Origin: Physella acuta
Taxonomy: Eukaryota; Mollusca; Gastropoda; Physidae
Assembly: GCF_028476545.1 (NCBI RefSeq)
Contig: NW_026731690.1
Span: forward strand, 916,501 to 980,500
DNA: 64,000 nt
Direction of reading: 5' to 3'
Positions 1-56,200 of the stretch are shown here, piece after piece. The notes below the pieces were generated by a model that did not search any database, was not told the origin of the DNA, and saw nothing but the letters and a program-made list of their open reading frames with translations. Both the position numbers and the translations under genes were made by a program. Position 1 is the stretch's first letter, and every line of letters starts with the position of its first letter.

Positions 1-22488
<22,488 letters not shown>

Positions 22489-23712
22489 ACATGCAATCTG
22501 TATTCACCATATTACAATGCTTCCATTACATTTTAATTTTGCTCTTTATATATATTTACGCCCTTCCTTTTAGTTACCATCCCGTTATGAAGTTTACACG
22601 AAGTAGGGGGGGGGGGGTTCCAGGTTTGAGGCCACGCCTGGCCTGAATTAGTCTTTGAGGGGGCAGGTGGGGGATGAATAAAATAAAGCTTGTATCATAT
22701 GTGTTCGTTTTAAAAAAAACAGCTTAACTCCACTGGGTTTATCCATAAAATACGTCACAAATTTACCTCCTTCCCCTTTACCCAACGGCACGTATCGAAA
22801 TAAAATTTAATGACTTAATGAACTCATTAATCCACACCAAACCATTTCATTTAATGTGTAATTTACTGAGATATGTAAAATTAAAAAAAAAAGGTGTAGT
22901 TCATTTATTTTTTGTTGTGTATTTTAAAAATAGTTTTGTAATTTTGTTCTTTAATAAGGTCCACTATTATTACATCACGCTTAAAAAGTCGCACATGTTT
23001 ATGTATGTTATTTGTATAATAAAAACAACAATACCGTACACTAATTATAAATAACTGTTTTATGAACTAACCGAAATAGCAAAAGCACTCATGAATATAA
23101 TTGCTCCTAATCTTACAGTTGAAAGATGAATGAAAATTATTGTTTATGTGCATTTTAACCAAAACAAACAATAATGTTAACAAAATTAGTGTGTGTGTTG
23201 TTCTTCTAGCGATATTTATTATCCATTTTTATATAACTGCTTCATGTTTACATTGAACTCTTTTTATTTTACTGATAGAGTACGTAATAATGTAGTATCG
23301 GCTTTAAAAATTGCAATAGCCAGCATTTCAAACAGGTTGTAAAAAGTACACTTCCAATAATGTGTTTGTCTTTTAATAATTTATTTACCTAAATGTCATG
23401 ATTTTCTTATCGATATCGTTCACATTGCAACAACACTCGAGTCCCTTCACATTTTAATATACAATCAAATCACTATTTAGTCCACATCAAAGAATTTTAC
23501 TTAATGTATAATTTACAGTTCTAAATTAGTTTCGTAAATGTACTCTTTAATAAGGTCCGCTAAAATCGCACGTGCTTATATATATTTTATCATAAAAAAC
23601 ACTATATCGTTATAATAGCAATTGAGCTAAAGCACTTATCAATAAATTGCTCCTAACCGTACAGTTAAAATATGAATAAAAATTGCTGTATATATTTGCA
23701 TTTTAACCATAG
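22489..23712. other. 3' UTR and intergenic sequence
   Basis: Clear homology to 50486-51700 after gene 2: the stop context, poly-G run, AATAAAATAAAGCT and later blocks. No further gene seen. Confidence 0.6.
22677..22687 (+). terminator. Poly(A) signal of gene 1 (two overlapping AATAAA)
   Basis: AATAAAATAAA, two overlapping hexamers about 190 bp after the stop, conserved at the same place after gene 2 (50699-50709). It is the first such signal in both genes. Confidence 0.7.
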
Positions 23713-23955
23713 TGTCACGGCCTTTTTGTACTGTCAACTTCATGGCACAAACTCAAGACAAATACTAACCTCATCACTCTTGTGTTATTTCATATTAAAG
23801 CTTCACTACTAAAACAACGCCATTTTTTCTTCCCGCTCTCTACCTCCCCATTTCCTTCCTTTTGCGCATGCGCCTGCCCACAATATTTTTAGATTTATAT
23901 CGCCTTTTTACACCCCCATTCGAAACATACATTCACCCTATATTTGACTGTTACA
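23713..23955. mobile_element. Solo LTR, 5-bp target duplication
   Basis: Begins TGTCACGGCC and ends CTGTTACA (TG...CA), 243 bp, with CATAG at 23708-23712 and again at 23956-23960. The matching place after gene 2 lacks it. This is the form left by recombination between the two LTRs of an old element; no internal part remains. Family not determined. Confidence 0.8.
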
Positions 23956-23960
23956 CATAG

Positions 23961-24468
23961 TAAACAATATTGTCATAAAAATTAGCGAGTGTTTTTCTTC
24001 TAGCAATATTTTTTACCAATTATTAAATAACTGCTTTATGTTTACATAGAAGTCTTATTTTTTGTCTGCTTGTGTACATTATAATGTATCATCTGCTATT
24101 AAAATTTCAATTGCCGACATTGTAATTAGTGTGCAAAAAGTGCACTTGCATTTATCATTATGGTATTCAAATACTTTTATTAAACTTCCAAATTCGTATT
24201 TGTCTTTTAATAATTTATTTTCCTAAATGTCATTATTTACTTATCGACACATTTCACATTACAACAACACTTGACCGTTTGTCACTTTACATTATAATTT
24301 ACAATCAAATCACTCTTGATTGAATACAGTATCGCGTTGTGACAGCTCATACAGTTTTTCAAATACAAATTATTCGTCCTGCCTTCTTACATTACATTTA
24401 TAATCCCATTCACAACAATAATAGCCTGTAAACTTAAAAACAAAATGTGGTGTATATATATATGTATA

Positions 24469-24542
<74 letters not shown>

Positions 24543-25745
24543 TTGTTTATTATTTTAAAAATATCAAAGAATAAAAATTATGAAATATAAGACAAAAGTA
24601 CAAATGATATAAAACGAGGAGATTTCAATACGTTGGGAAACAAAAGTGAGTCATGTAACAAGTGTTAAGAGCTTGTAATCTTATCATTTGCTGTGCAGGA
24701 CAAGGTTTTAAATCCAAGCGGAAGTCCAGCACTTGAAAAATATCTTTAGTTGAAAGCTATGCAAATATAAATCGATGAAATACAATGGCGGAACAGTGTA
24801 AATTTTGATAGCATTGTAAACAAAGAATTCTAATGTATGTCTCTGTTGGGAAATTTTTTTTATTCTTGTTCTTATTAAGGAATCTAAAGTTAAACTGACA
24901 AACAGTATATTTAATAGTTTTCAGTAATATGTACAGCAAAATATGTATGTATGCAACGCTACATTTACTATTAAGTAATGAGTATAAAGTGAGTTATTAT
25001 ACCTAATTAATATAAGTAGCATTAACTTGTACATAGGCGACCCAAACCGAACATATTTAGTCGTTATACAAAAATCTAAATAAAGAATATATGATAAAGT
25101 ATAACTGGGAGGATTATGTAAAAAATACAGCTAATTGAATAAAACTTATGGAAAGTTGAGGTAAATGTTGTTGAGGATTTACGTCATTCTTATGTATTTA
25201 AGAAATGTCAAATTAAATAAAATATGATATTAACACAGAGAAACTCTAACAGCAATCAATCGGAATTAGTTCTTTCAAGGTATTTAACACTTCCTCGGTG
25301 TGTGTGTAAGTGATGATCACCCAACGAGGTTAGTGCTTGTTGGGGCTGCTCCAGAAAAATTAGGAGCCCAAATCTTAGGCACAACTTTCTTTCACATGCG
25401 GTGGTGTAGGTGCGTATACAACTACGGCGCCCAATCGTGTCAAAGGCGTAGAACATTTTTTTTAAATGTTTACAACAGGTCGCTGGTAAGAGGTCAGGTC
25501 GTCGACTGTAACCTTGGTGCCCAATACTTGCGTACTTAAACATGAACAAAGCGGACTATGATGATATAGGCTATGACAAGAGGTCATATGACAAGAAGGC
25601 TATGACAGGAAGTCGGAGAGTTTTTTCAAAATATCCATCTAAATCACATACAGATAGTAGCTAATGCTAAATATATTTTCAGAAACAGATTACATTGTAC
25701 AAAAAGTAATATAACATTAAATTTAACTTGTACTATTTACAAAGA
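23961..25745. other. Intergenic sequence, no gene seen
   Basis: Homologous in blocks to 51200-52110 and 60000-60920 downstream of gene 2, so it belongs to the duplicated locus. Short open frames around 25256-25549 occur on both strands without domains. Confidence 0.5.
24451..24536. repeat. (AT)n array
   Basis: AT dinucleotides with two early ATGT interruptions, intergenic. Confidence 0.95.
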
Positions 25746-26150
25746 TTAACCCATATTCTGCTAGCGTCCCACTTATGGGACGCTTGGTAAAAAAATTGCT
25801 AAAATTTATTAAATACTAGTTAAAACACAAATTATGTTTCATTGTATTTGAAAATGGCTAAACTATTGAATTTGTGTGTGTTTTGTGAAAAAAATTAATT
25901 TAGAAAAATGTTATAGTGCCGGATTTGCAGGACTTGTCAAAATGGGGGAAAAAAGAAAACATGCGCACAGGATAATGCATATCTTCTAAAATATTAACAT
26001 TTTAAGTGCAAAATACATTTGAAACTTGTAGCAGTACCATATTTCTATCTGATAAAAATTTAAAAATAACAATTTTTTTTACTACTTCGTTATATCAAGT
26101 GTACAACAAGCGTCCCATTAGTGGGACGCTAGCAACGAATGGCCCCATGT

Positions 26151-26496
26151 AGATTGTTACACAAACGTCACATTTATTGGACACTAGCGAGAAACAAAGA
26201 TGCACATGTTTATGTTAAATGGTTATTTATGATGAAATAATTGTTGACTTTGTTAACTGCTGAATTTGGGGTGTTAAGTAGTATGTATAGATATTTAATT
26301 ATGACCTTGACCTATATTTATGCAGATTGTTACACAAACGTCACATTTATTGGACACTAGCGTGAAACACAGATGCAAATATTTATGTTAAATGGTTATT
26401 TATGGTGAAACAATTGTTGACTTTGTTAACTGTTGACTTTGGGGTGTTAAGTAGTATTTATAGATATTTAATTATGACCTTGAGCTATATTTTCTT
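26151..26496. repeat. 173-bp tandem repeat, two units
   Basis: AGATTGTTACACAAACGTCA at 26151 recurs at 26324, and the match continues for the whole unit with about a dozen differences. Lies inside piggyBac-like element 1. Confidence 0.9.
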
Positions 26497-27008
26497 ATAT
26501 ATTATTGTATTAGAAAATTGCAAATATTGAAAAAAATTACATTTTATTTTTAAGTTTTCAGAATTACACTTACTGAAGTATTTAATACCATTGAATACAA
26601 ACTAATTTAGTATTGCTGTAAATTTACTAGCGCGTGATATTAAAATTATAACAAACCAGAATAATAACAATGGCCACGATTTAGGTGAAATGATTCAGTC
26701 TTGGGGGTTGGTTAACTCTCTTCATATAAGAGGGCTTAAGCTACATATAGCAGAAATGTAAATTAGCTGTGTACAGTTGTCATGCCCCAATAATATCCCC
26801 CTCCAAAGGTTACCGATACCAGCTTTACTTTGTTAACTTTTTAAGGAGATTCCTGGTGTTAGATTGGGAGCTGTTCGCATAGTGAGGTGCATACATGGAT
26901 GAGAGCCATGAACACTCAATACAGGCCCCCAGAGACGGATCCGTGCCCTCGAAATAAGATGTCTGATGTCCTAATGTACGCCTGGGGGGGGGGGCATAGC
27001 GAGAGTAA

Positions 27009-27090
27009 CAAAAGAGAAGATGGCTGGATGACATCTGGGACTGGACCGGAACATCTTTTGCAAATTCACTAAGGGCAGAGTTTCTTTCAG
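27009..27090 (+). pseudogene. LINE reverse-transcriptase C-terminal scrap
   Basis: One frame reads QKRRWLDDIWDWTGTSF and on to ANSLRAE. The pattern (K/R)RRW-x-DDI-x-x-WTG is characteristic of the extreme C-terminus of many LINE ORF2 proteins. Nothing upstream remains in frame, so it is a short 5'-truncated remnant. Confidence 0.5.
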
Positions 27091-27714
27091 GCATCATTTC
27101 GGAGGAGGGGGGGGGCTCTGTCCCCAGAAGAAAATGGAATTTATATACAAAACATACTTTTACCAATGTCCACCCTTCCCCTGAAATTTAAGTCCCCACC
27201 CCTGAAAATTTCAAGTACGCCCCCCATTATATTACAGTTTCGATGAATAATAACAATATTTGTGATCATGTGTATATAATTAGATGTACTAGTCACAGCT
27301 TTACTTATTTCCAAGTTTTGTTCACTTTGATGGATGCTAGATTGAAAGAAAACTAGACTTTTGAACATAATTTCTGCATTTTAGACCATGGGATGGCAAA
27401 CCCAATTGATCATTATCAGTATTTTTAGCTGTCCTAAACAATTAAATCATTGGTCTAACAATACAAAATCAGTACACAGCTTAATTTTCGCGTGATTAGC
27501 CATATTTCGTGCTAAATGATTTTATTTTTCAATAAATGTACATGGGGCCGTTCGTTGCTAGCGTCCCATTTATGGGACGTTTTTTAAAAAATCGATATTT
27601 AAAAAAGTATTGATTTAAAAAAAAAATCCATAGTCATTCCTTCATTCAGTGCCCAAAAGCTAAACCATATAAAAAAATTATAAAAATTTGAGACCTTGGG
27701 ATAATATGGGTTAA

Positions 27715-28577
27715 CTAAGACACATGCATGACAAACAAGATGGAATGTTATTTTAATCAACCAATTGAACGTAAATATTAAGTGTATAATAGAGCGAAAA
27801 TTAGTACTTTAGAAAAATAATATTACTTATTTTTTACAAGCTTTTATTTTGTTGTTTGTTTGTGGGTTTGTGGCAAATCTTGTAACTAAGTTTTGACCCA
27901 CTTTAAATGCAGCGATTTCATTCAATCTTTCCAAATACGTTCCAATGTAATTACAATACAAGTCTATTTATTTTTTTAATTTAATTAGACATTTAAGTAG
28001 TCATTAAAAGTAATTACATTTGTTGACACTCAGGGGAGATAACAAAATTAAATCACTCGATAGATTACCATGTTCATTAAAAGAAGGGGAGATAGCTAGC
28101 AATCATCCTAACAGTATAGTGAGCTCTGGTTCACGAGAATGTTTACAATCTCAGAGTTTGTCAATCTAGTGAACGCTATAAGGGGCAGATAATAATTTTT
28201 TAAACGATTTGAAACTAAGGAGGAGGTAACAGGATTTAGAACTTGCTGTTGTCTGTAAAATATAGTTACGGGCGGCTGCTTTCAGAAGCAGATAATCGTC
28301 TTTCAGATATCGCAAGCCACTGATGGTGTTTTAAAGCAAATACTTTTAGTCGTGTTCTCTACATAAATTTGGGACTACTAAAAAGTTGAAATTGAAACAA
28401 ATATAAAAAAAACTTAATAGCAAAAAGCTTTTAAATGCCCTGAAAATAACAAAATAAAGCTAATCTGCTTTCTTTCATTTGAGAAACTAAAATAGCGTAA
28501 TGTGCTATATTCGGCCACAGTAAATAGCTTCAAATTTGAAAAATAATTTCTTTTACTTATGTGTAAAATTAAGTCTA
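27715..28577. other. Intergenic sequence, no gene seen
   Basis: Aligns with 60930-61800 upstream of gene 3, including GGGGCAGATAAT and a long T-rich stretch. Shared 5' flank of the receptor genes; no element recognised. Confidence 0.5.
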
Positions 28578-28585
28578 CCTAACGG

Positions 28586-28928
28586 CAGAGGCTTAGCGAG
28601 GGGGGGGGGTGCAAACCGCACCAGGTGACACCATTTAGGGGTGACACCAAGGCAAAAATAGCAAAATATATAGAGAAAAATGATAATTCCACTTAATTAA
28701 GTGATTAATTCGAGTGTTAAATAGTCTTTAAGAGGTGCAAATCGAAAGTTTGATGGGGGGTGTGCAAATCAAAAGTTTGACGGGGGTGCAAATCGAAATT
28801 TTGAGGTGGTGGGGGAGGGGGTGCAAATCGAAAATTGAAAGTTTGTCCCCATGAAGGGTCTCTACGCCTCTGGGGGGTGACACCATTAAGTGCCGCACCG
28901 GGTGATACCCTACCTCGCTACGCCACTG
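28586..28928. mobile_element. hAT-like MITE, family 2, copy 2
   Basis: CAGAGGCTTAGCGAGG at the left and CCTCGCTACGCCACTG at the right; CCTAACGG duplicated perfectly on both sides (28578-28585 and 28929-28936). Empty site CTACCTAACAGTAC at about 61802 upstream of gene 3. Opposite orientation to copy 1, with the GGTGTCACC and GCAAATCGAAA blocks reversed. Confidence 0.92.
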
Positions 28929-28936
28929 CCTAACGG

Positions 28937-30012
28937 TACCTAATTATCGGCACTATAGAATCTAGAAATAGAGTAATAGTACCACTTCCGGTTATCGGAG
29001 GTCACACACAAATTGAAGTGATCCTGGTAGAAATTATTATACATACATATGAATTTTCGTATTCCTAGCTGAAAGAGCACATAAGCTAGCGTGTTCCCAG
29101 GAAAATACAGTATAATGTAAATTACGGTCAACGGAAACTTTCAAAGTTTGACAGCAACAGGACATATAGGGCCTATATGTAATACTTAAATTTGAAATTT
29201 CGACCACTAATTTCAATGGTACTAAAGATATTGGCCATTTAAAAACCTGAAGTAGAGTAAATACCACTTTATTATTTTTTTTGTTATTGAATGTTTTATC
29301 GACAAAGGGCAACAACCAAGTTAATATTTTTTGCACCATAATTTAAGCATGGCTCATTCCTCGGATTATTCAAAAAATTTATAATATTTCTTTTTTTTAT
29401 CGGGCAATCACTGGTCACTGTGAGCACTAGAGAGCCGAAACAATTTTTTTTGTTTCCGCAGAAACCTTCCCGGGTATATTCACATAAACTTCCCAAAATG
29501 TCATGGCGATTTGATAAAAGGTGTGGTAACTCATACATGATAAACCCACACATCAAAAAAACATACTTTCATTAATATGTATAATATGTAGATTATATAC
29601 TTCATATATTTAGTTGCAAATGTTACTCGGATAGTCATGCGAAGCTTTCAATTGTTTACAGTTTATTAGCAAACTACAAGGAAGTAAATTATTTCCCAGT
29701 TTTTGATTCGACTTTTTAAGTTCCGCGATTGTCTGGTGAGTCAGTTATATCTCGTACATGATTTCATTTAAAGTTTTACGTATACGGCGAGGCTGTGTTT
29801 TTCTTCTTAGGTTTATTATAGGTTTTTTGACAATAATTGCTGCAATTTGCTTGTAATTTCAAAAATGAAATATCCGTATCATGTTGCAAGGGTGAAAGGA
29901 AATAAGATTTTTGGATAAATATTAAAATCGATCATATTTAAAATCTACGTTGCTTAATGACAATTTATCAAAGTGTACATATGTTTAAAGTCTGTAATAA
30001 CAACAAAGAAAT
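28937..30012 (+). promoter_or_regulatory. Conserved 5' flank of gene 2
   Basis: The stretch up to the start codon is closely matched by 61800-62861 before gene 3, including GAGTCAGTTATATCTCGTAC (29738) and GTCTGTAATAACAACAAAGA just before the ATG. It must contain the promoter and 5' UTR, but I cannot point to a clear TATA box or initiator. Confidence 0.45.
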
Positions 30013-50485
<20,473 letters not shown>

Positions 50486-52110
50486 ATATGCAATCTGCAT
50501 TCACCATATTTAAATGCTTGCAATACATTTTAATTTGCTCTTTATATATATTTTGCTCTTTATATATATATATATATATTCCTTTTAGTTACCATCCCTT
50601 TATGACGTTTACACGAAGTTGGGGGGGGGGGGGGTGGAATTTGAAGTTTGAGGCCACGCCTGGGCTGAATTACTCGAAGGGGGGTGGGGGTTGGGATGAA
50701 TAAAATAAAGCTCGTATCATATGTGTTTGTTTAAAAAAACAGCTTACCTCCACTGGGTTTATCCATAAAATACGTCACGATTTTACCTTCTCTCCCTTTA
50801 CATAACGTCGAAATAAAATGTAATGGCTTAATGAACTAATTAATCCACACCAAACTATTTTATTTAATGTCTAATTTACTGAGATATGTAAACTTTTAAA
50901 AAGAAAAAAAAACCTGTAGTTCACTTCCTTTTTGTCGTGTGTTTTAAAAATAGTTTTGTAAATTTACTTATTAATAAGGTCACTATCATTACTTCACGCT
51001 GAAAAAGTCCCACAGGTTTATGTATGTTATTTGTATAATAAAAACAACTATATAATAAAAACAATATAATAACTGTGTTATGATCTAAGCGATTGAGCTA
51101 TAGCACATCAGAATATAATTGCTCCTAATCGTACATTTCAATTATGAATGAACATTTCTGTTTATGTACAATTTGACCGAAGTGAACAATACTGTCATCA
51201 AATAGGGTGTGTGTGTTTCTGTTGTTCTTCTAGCGATATTTATCCATTTTTATATAAATGCTTTATGTTTACACCGAACTCTTATTATTTTACTTATTTA
51301 GCACATTATAATGTAGTCTAGGCTATTAGAATTGCATTGATCGGCATTGCAAGCAGTTTGTAAAAAATGCATTTGCTCCTAACATTACATTATTAATTAT
51401 AAGCTTCCAATAATGTATTTGTGTTTTAATAATTTATTTTCCTAAATGTCATGATTTACTTATCGACATCTTTCACATTGCGACATCACTTGATCGTTCG
51501 TCTCTTCACATTATAATTTACTTTCAAACCACTCTTGATCGAATACGGTATCGCTTTCTGACAGCTCATGCTTATGTGTCCTGCCTTTCTTACATTGCAT
51601 TTATATTACCAATTACAACAATATAGCACGTACAATTTAAAATAAAATTACTCTATAAAATTAAACTATATATTATTTTTAAAATTATAAAGAACACAAA
51701 TTATAAAACTTAAGAGAAATGTACAAATGATAAAAAACTAGGAGATTTCAATCCGTTAAAAAAAAGTGTGAGTCATGTAACAAGTGTTAAGAGCTTGTAA
51801 TCTTATCATTTGCTGTGCAGGACAAGATTTTACAACCAAGCGTAAGTCCAGCACTTGTAAAATATCTCTAGTTGTAAGCTATGCAAAAATAAACAGTTGA
51901 AATGTAATGGCGGAAATAGACACTGGAACAGGCACAGTGTTAATTTTGCTTGTCTTGTAAAATATGAAATCTATGAAGAGATCTTAAAATAAAATTGATT
52001 TTATTCAACTTAACGAAAGTAAAGACATCAAAAGGAAGAGTAAATCAAATATTGTCACACATCTAATTTCCTCCTCAAAACATTGTTGTATATGAATTTA
52101 GATTTGAGAG
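50486..52110. other. 3' UTR and intergenic sequence of gene 2
   Basis: Homologous to 22489-24700 after gene 1. The solo LTR of that region is absent here. No gene seen. Confidence 0.6.
50699..50709 (+). terminator. Poly(A) signal of gene 2 (two overlapping AATAAA)
   Basis: AATAAAATAAA about 210 bp after the stop, conserved with gene 1. Confidence 0.7.
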
Positions 52111-52176
52111 CATCTATCCAGTGGCGGAACTAGAAAAAAAGGGCCACCCCGCAATAAAAAATTGTGGGCCTCATAT

Positions 52177-52959
52177 TGTGACCTACTTAGGTCGAGTCAT
52201 TTTTATTTTGACATTGTATAATTCCTTATATGGAATGATGGTGTAACACCTGGGGTTTTTCCACTGACTTATTAAGGTGTTTGAGACATAGAAATTTTCC
52301 ATTAAAATCTGATTGAATGATTCTGATCAGATGATTATCCCAACCAATGGCGACATGAGTTGAGGATAACCTCCCCTGTCACAGAAGTCTTTAATTGCCC
52401 CGCACACTCGCAACACGAGGCAGTTTTATCTTGACCTGGCAGTCTACGAGGCCGTTTTACCTTGGTCAGGCAGCCGTCCACATTGTCCGGCTATAGACTC
52501 TGACCATTTGAACGTGAGAGTACTTAAGACCTGTGTGTGCCTTGCTTTCTTAAGTGATTTAGTCTTCTAGTTTAATATTACTTGTCGCTAAGTAATTCCT
52601 GAAGCTACAACAGTGTTGTGTGGCCTGTAGCTGTTCTTTAGACAGTGTAGAAATCTGTGATAGTGTTTTTTCCTACATTGTGTAAGTTGGGTTTTGATAT
52701 TTTATACATTAAATATTTTATCTAGTTCAACCTTGTGTTCTGCCACTTCTGAGTTCGCTGATTAAAAGGTCGTATGTAGATTGGATGAGTGTTAATTACA
52801 ATAGTATCACTAGCTTCCCTAGACATTAAATTCGAGCCCTAGTGAGTCGTTGTGTTAAGTGTTCATCCACTTAGGCCGTAAGGTATTTGCATATGACCCC
52901 GAAAAAAGAATCCGGGGACGTTCTCCTTCTATTTGGCTGATAGATAGGTTAACGTTACA
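52177..52959 (+). repeat. 5' LTR
   Basis: 783 bp, TG...CA, identical by eye to 58337-59119. Confidence 0.93.
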
Positions 52960-53207
52960 AAGTGGGAGCTCGCCGAGATTTAATCTGTCGTTCCAGTTGT
53001 TGGTTATATCAGTTGAATACTAAGGTTAGTTGGATTTAGTTGTTTTATATCCAGTAGCGCAGTGTTCTTACAACGCGCGCTCAGGCTAGAGTATCTAGGT
53101 CAAATAAGCAGACGTGTCACGTCCTACATTTAGAGGTCAAGTACACGGCCCAACGCTGTGTATTAATTTAAAGGATCTAGGCTTGTTGTGATTTGAAAGT
53201 TAGTGTT

Positions 53208-56200
53208 ATGGAGTCTTTTTTGGCTAATCCTACTGTTGAAGATGTAGAAAAGTTGAGTAGAAAAGTTTTGGTTAGTGTAGTTAAGGAATTGAAATTGGAT
53301 TATTCTGTTACGCAGAAGTCAGAAGTGTTGAGAGATAAAATTGTTGTTCATTTCATTAATGAAGGAGTATTTGATGAAAGTTTGTTGGCTGGTGTGTTGC
53401 TCCGCGAGGAGAAAACTCTAGAGAAGGTAGAATTAGAAGCTAGAATTGCTTTAGAGAAGGAGAAAGTTACTCTAGAGAAGGAGAAAGTTGCTTTAGAGAA
53501 ACAGGAGTTAGAGGCTAAAATTGCTTTAGATAAGAGGAGGTTGGAATTAGAGTTTGGTCAAGTTAGTGATGTCACTTCTCTGGTAGATCCAAAAAAGTTG
53601 TCGGTAGGGCAAGTGATTGCCAAATTTGGGAAATTAGTTCCTAAATTTGATGAAACAGATTTGGTCGTTTTCTTTAACTCATTTGAGAGTTTAGCGAAGA
53701 CATGTGAATGGCCCGAAACTTCCATTACTGCTTTATTGAGCTCTGTCCTTACTGGGAAAGCTGCAAAAACATACCAGGCACTCTCTCACGACGTTCAAAA
53801 TAACTATAGTTTGGTCAAGACTGCCATTTTAAAGGCCTACGCACTGACGCCCGAGGCCTATCGGACAAAATTCCGAACACTCCGCAAGTTACCCACACAA
53901 TCATATGTGGAATTTCTCTTTGAAAAGGAGAAAATATTCTCAAGGTGGCTACACTCTGAGGAAGTTTCTGAGTTTGAGAAACTCAGGTCACTTATCCTAA
54001 GGGAAGAATTCCTATCGTCCCTGCCTGAAGAGATACGACTACACATTCTGGATAACAAGATAACTGACATCCAGAAGGCTGCTGAGTCGGCTGACACATA
54101 TATGTTGGTGCATAAGAAACCACCAGTGTCAGGAAACCGCCTCAACCCCGTGCTTCCCCTTTTTGGCAGCAATCATCCTGTTGGCCAACATTTGAAGGCA
54201 TCACAGTCCAGAGAGAAACCAAGATCAACTCTCAATCGTCGAGCGGTATGCCAGTTCTGCAAAAGGCCTGGTCATCTTGTCAAGGACTGTTACAAACGTC
54301 GTCAATATAACAGAGAGGTGGTGCGTACTTCCGCGCACTATGCTCTATCCCCTCAAGCAGCCAGTTCAACTATGAACTCTAGAATTCAAAAGGACTCTAA
54401 CCCTAAGTGTCCGCAAGAAGGTAGTCAAGTCTCCACACATTATGTGCAGTCACATTTTGACTGTTCTCGCCACCATCCAGTTTCTTCCGAGTCTACCGAT
54501 CTCGAGAGATCGAGAAAAGTTGACTTTTCATCTTTTATTGCCGAAGCCATCATTAGCAAACCAGGTGATCCGTTGTCTCAGAAGAATATCACCGTTCTAA
54601 GAGACACAGGAGCGTCACAATCACTCCTTTTGAAAAGTTCAATGGACATTTCACCAGAGACGAACACCGGAAGGATTTCCATTATCCAGGGAGTAGGGAC
54701 GAAATCTACTGTCGTCCCTCTACACAAGTTTGCCTTGAAACATCATCTCGTCGAAGGTGAAGTCATTTTAGGTGTGATAGATAGTATTCCTGTCCCAGGA
54801 GTACACCTACTTCTAGGGAATGACCTTGCGGGAAGCAAAGTATACCCCTGTACGGTTTCAGACCCTTTGTCAACAGTTCCAGATAATGATTATGAACTGT
54901 ATCCTGCATGTGCGGTGACAAGAAGCCAGACCAAACAATTGGCTGACACAACGTCCGAACCAAACCCGCCATCATCGTCAAGAAATTCGACTCCCAAACT
55001 GGAGTCTATGCTTCCAGAAAACACAAGCCTGGGCTTACCCCTGAGAATATCTCAGGAAGACATCATTAAAGCTCAACAAGTCGACGCGGAACTCAAAGCA
55101 GCGGTCGAAAAATCTCTATCATCTGACGATGGAGAATATTTCGCCGAGAACGGCCTCTTCTTTCATCGCGCTATACCAGTGATTGCCTCACCAGCCGAAC
55201 CATGGTTGGGTAAAAACCAGCTGTGGATCCCTCCACCTTATCGGCATGAAATACTTAAGCTGGCACATGACCATCCAATGTCAGCGCACCCAGGTGTCAC
55301 TAAAACGACGGCGAAGATCAAAGAACTGTTCTTTTGGCCCAAAATGAGAAAAGATGTGTCGCGTTACTGTAGAAGTTGCACGAACTGTCAGTTGGCCGGA
55401 AAGCCAAACCAGACAATTCCTAAGGCCCCTTTGAGTCCGATTCCTGTATTAGAAGAACCTTTTTCTAAAATCGTCATGGACTGTGTAGGTCCCTTGCCTA
55501 AAACCAAGGCGGGCAACGAGTACCTACTTACCTTTATGTGTTCAAGTACCCGTTTTCCCGAGGCGATTCCCTTACGGAACATTAAGGCAAAGACTGTAGT
55601 CAGAGCCATGACCCGGTTCTTCACTACCTTTGGATTACCTAGAATCGTGCAAACAGATCAAGGCAGCAACTTCACCAGTCACCATTTTCAGGAAGCGCTA
55701 GCCAAGCTAGGCGTTACCCACATCACCAGCTCAGCCTACCACCCTCAGTCTCAAGGCGTACTTGAGAGGTTCCACCAAACCCTCAAAACCATGCTAAGGA
55801 CATTCGCTAACAGTAACACCCAATGGGATGAGTCTGTTCCTTGGATTATTTTCGCCGCGAGGGACTGTGTCCAGGACTCTTTAGGCTACTCGCCTTTTCA
55901 ACTTGTGTTTGGACATTCTGTCCGTGGTCCCCTGAAGCTGATACACGAACGTTGGACAGGTACCAGTGATCATCCAGTGGAAAACTTCGACGATTTTCAC
56001 GTTCGACTGAAAGCCGTGTGCGAAATGGCTCACAAGAACTTAAGAAAGGCCAAAGTGAGAATGAAAGGACTGTATGATAAGAGTTCTCGTAAACGAACAT
56101 TCAATCCAGGCGACAAAGTTCTTGTGCTAGTACCTAATCTGAACAATGCGTTATCCTTGAGATATTGTGGACCCTTTACTGTGCATTCAAAATTAAGTGA

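Larger units (their letters stand above)
25750..27710. mobile_element. piggyBac-like non-autonomous element 1 (TTAA site)
   Basis: TTAA at 25746-25749 and at 27711-27714. The termini are inverted: CCCATATT at the left and AATATGGG at the right. The site is filled only here: at about 60921 after gene 2 the same sequence runs on without the insert. TTAA duplication with CCC/GGG ends is the piggyBac signature. Inside are three palindromes of the AGCGTCCCAnnnTGGGACGCT type (25763, 26109, 27560), two of them as inverted repeats with GCTAGCAACGAA, a 173-bp tandem repeat and a LINE scrap. No transposase frame. Confidence 0.85.

Noticed and set aside
25256-25549. 97-codon minus-strand frame and 79-codon plus-strand frame
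   Set aside because: The homologous interval near 60500-60720 does not preserve the frames, so coding is unlikely.
26887-27072. 61-codon frame as a host gene
   Set aside because: It is a different frame over the LINE C-terminal scrap and a G-run inside a mobile element.
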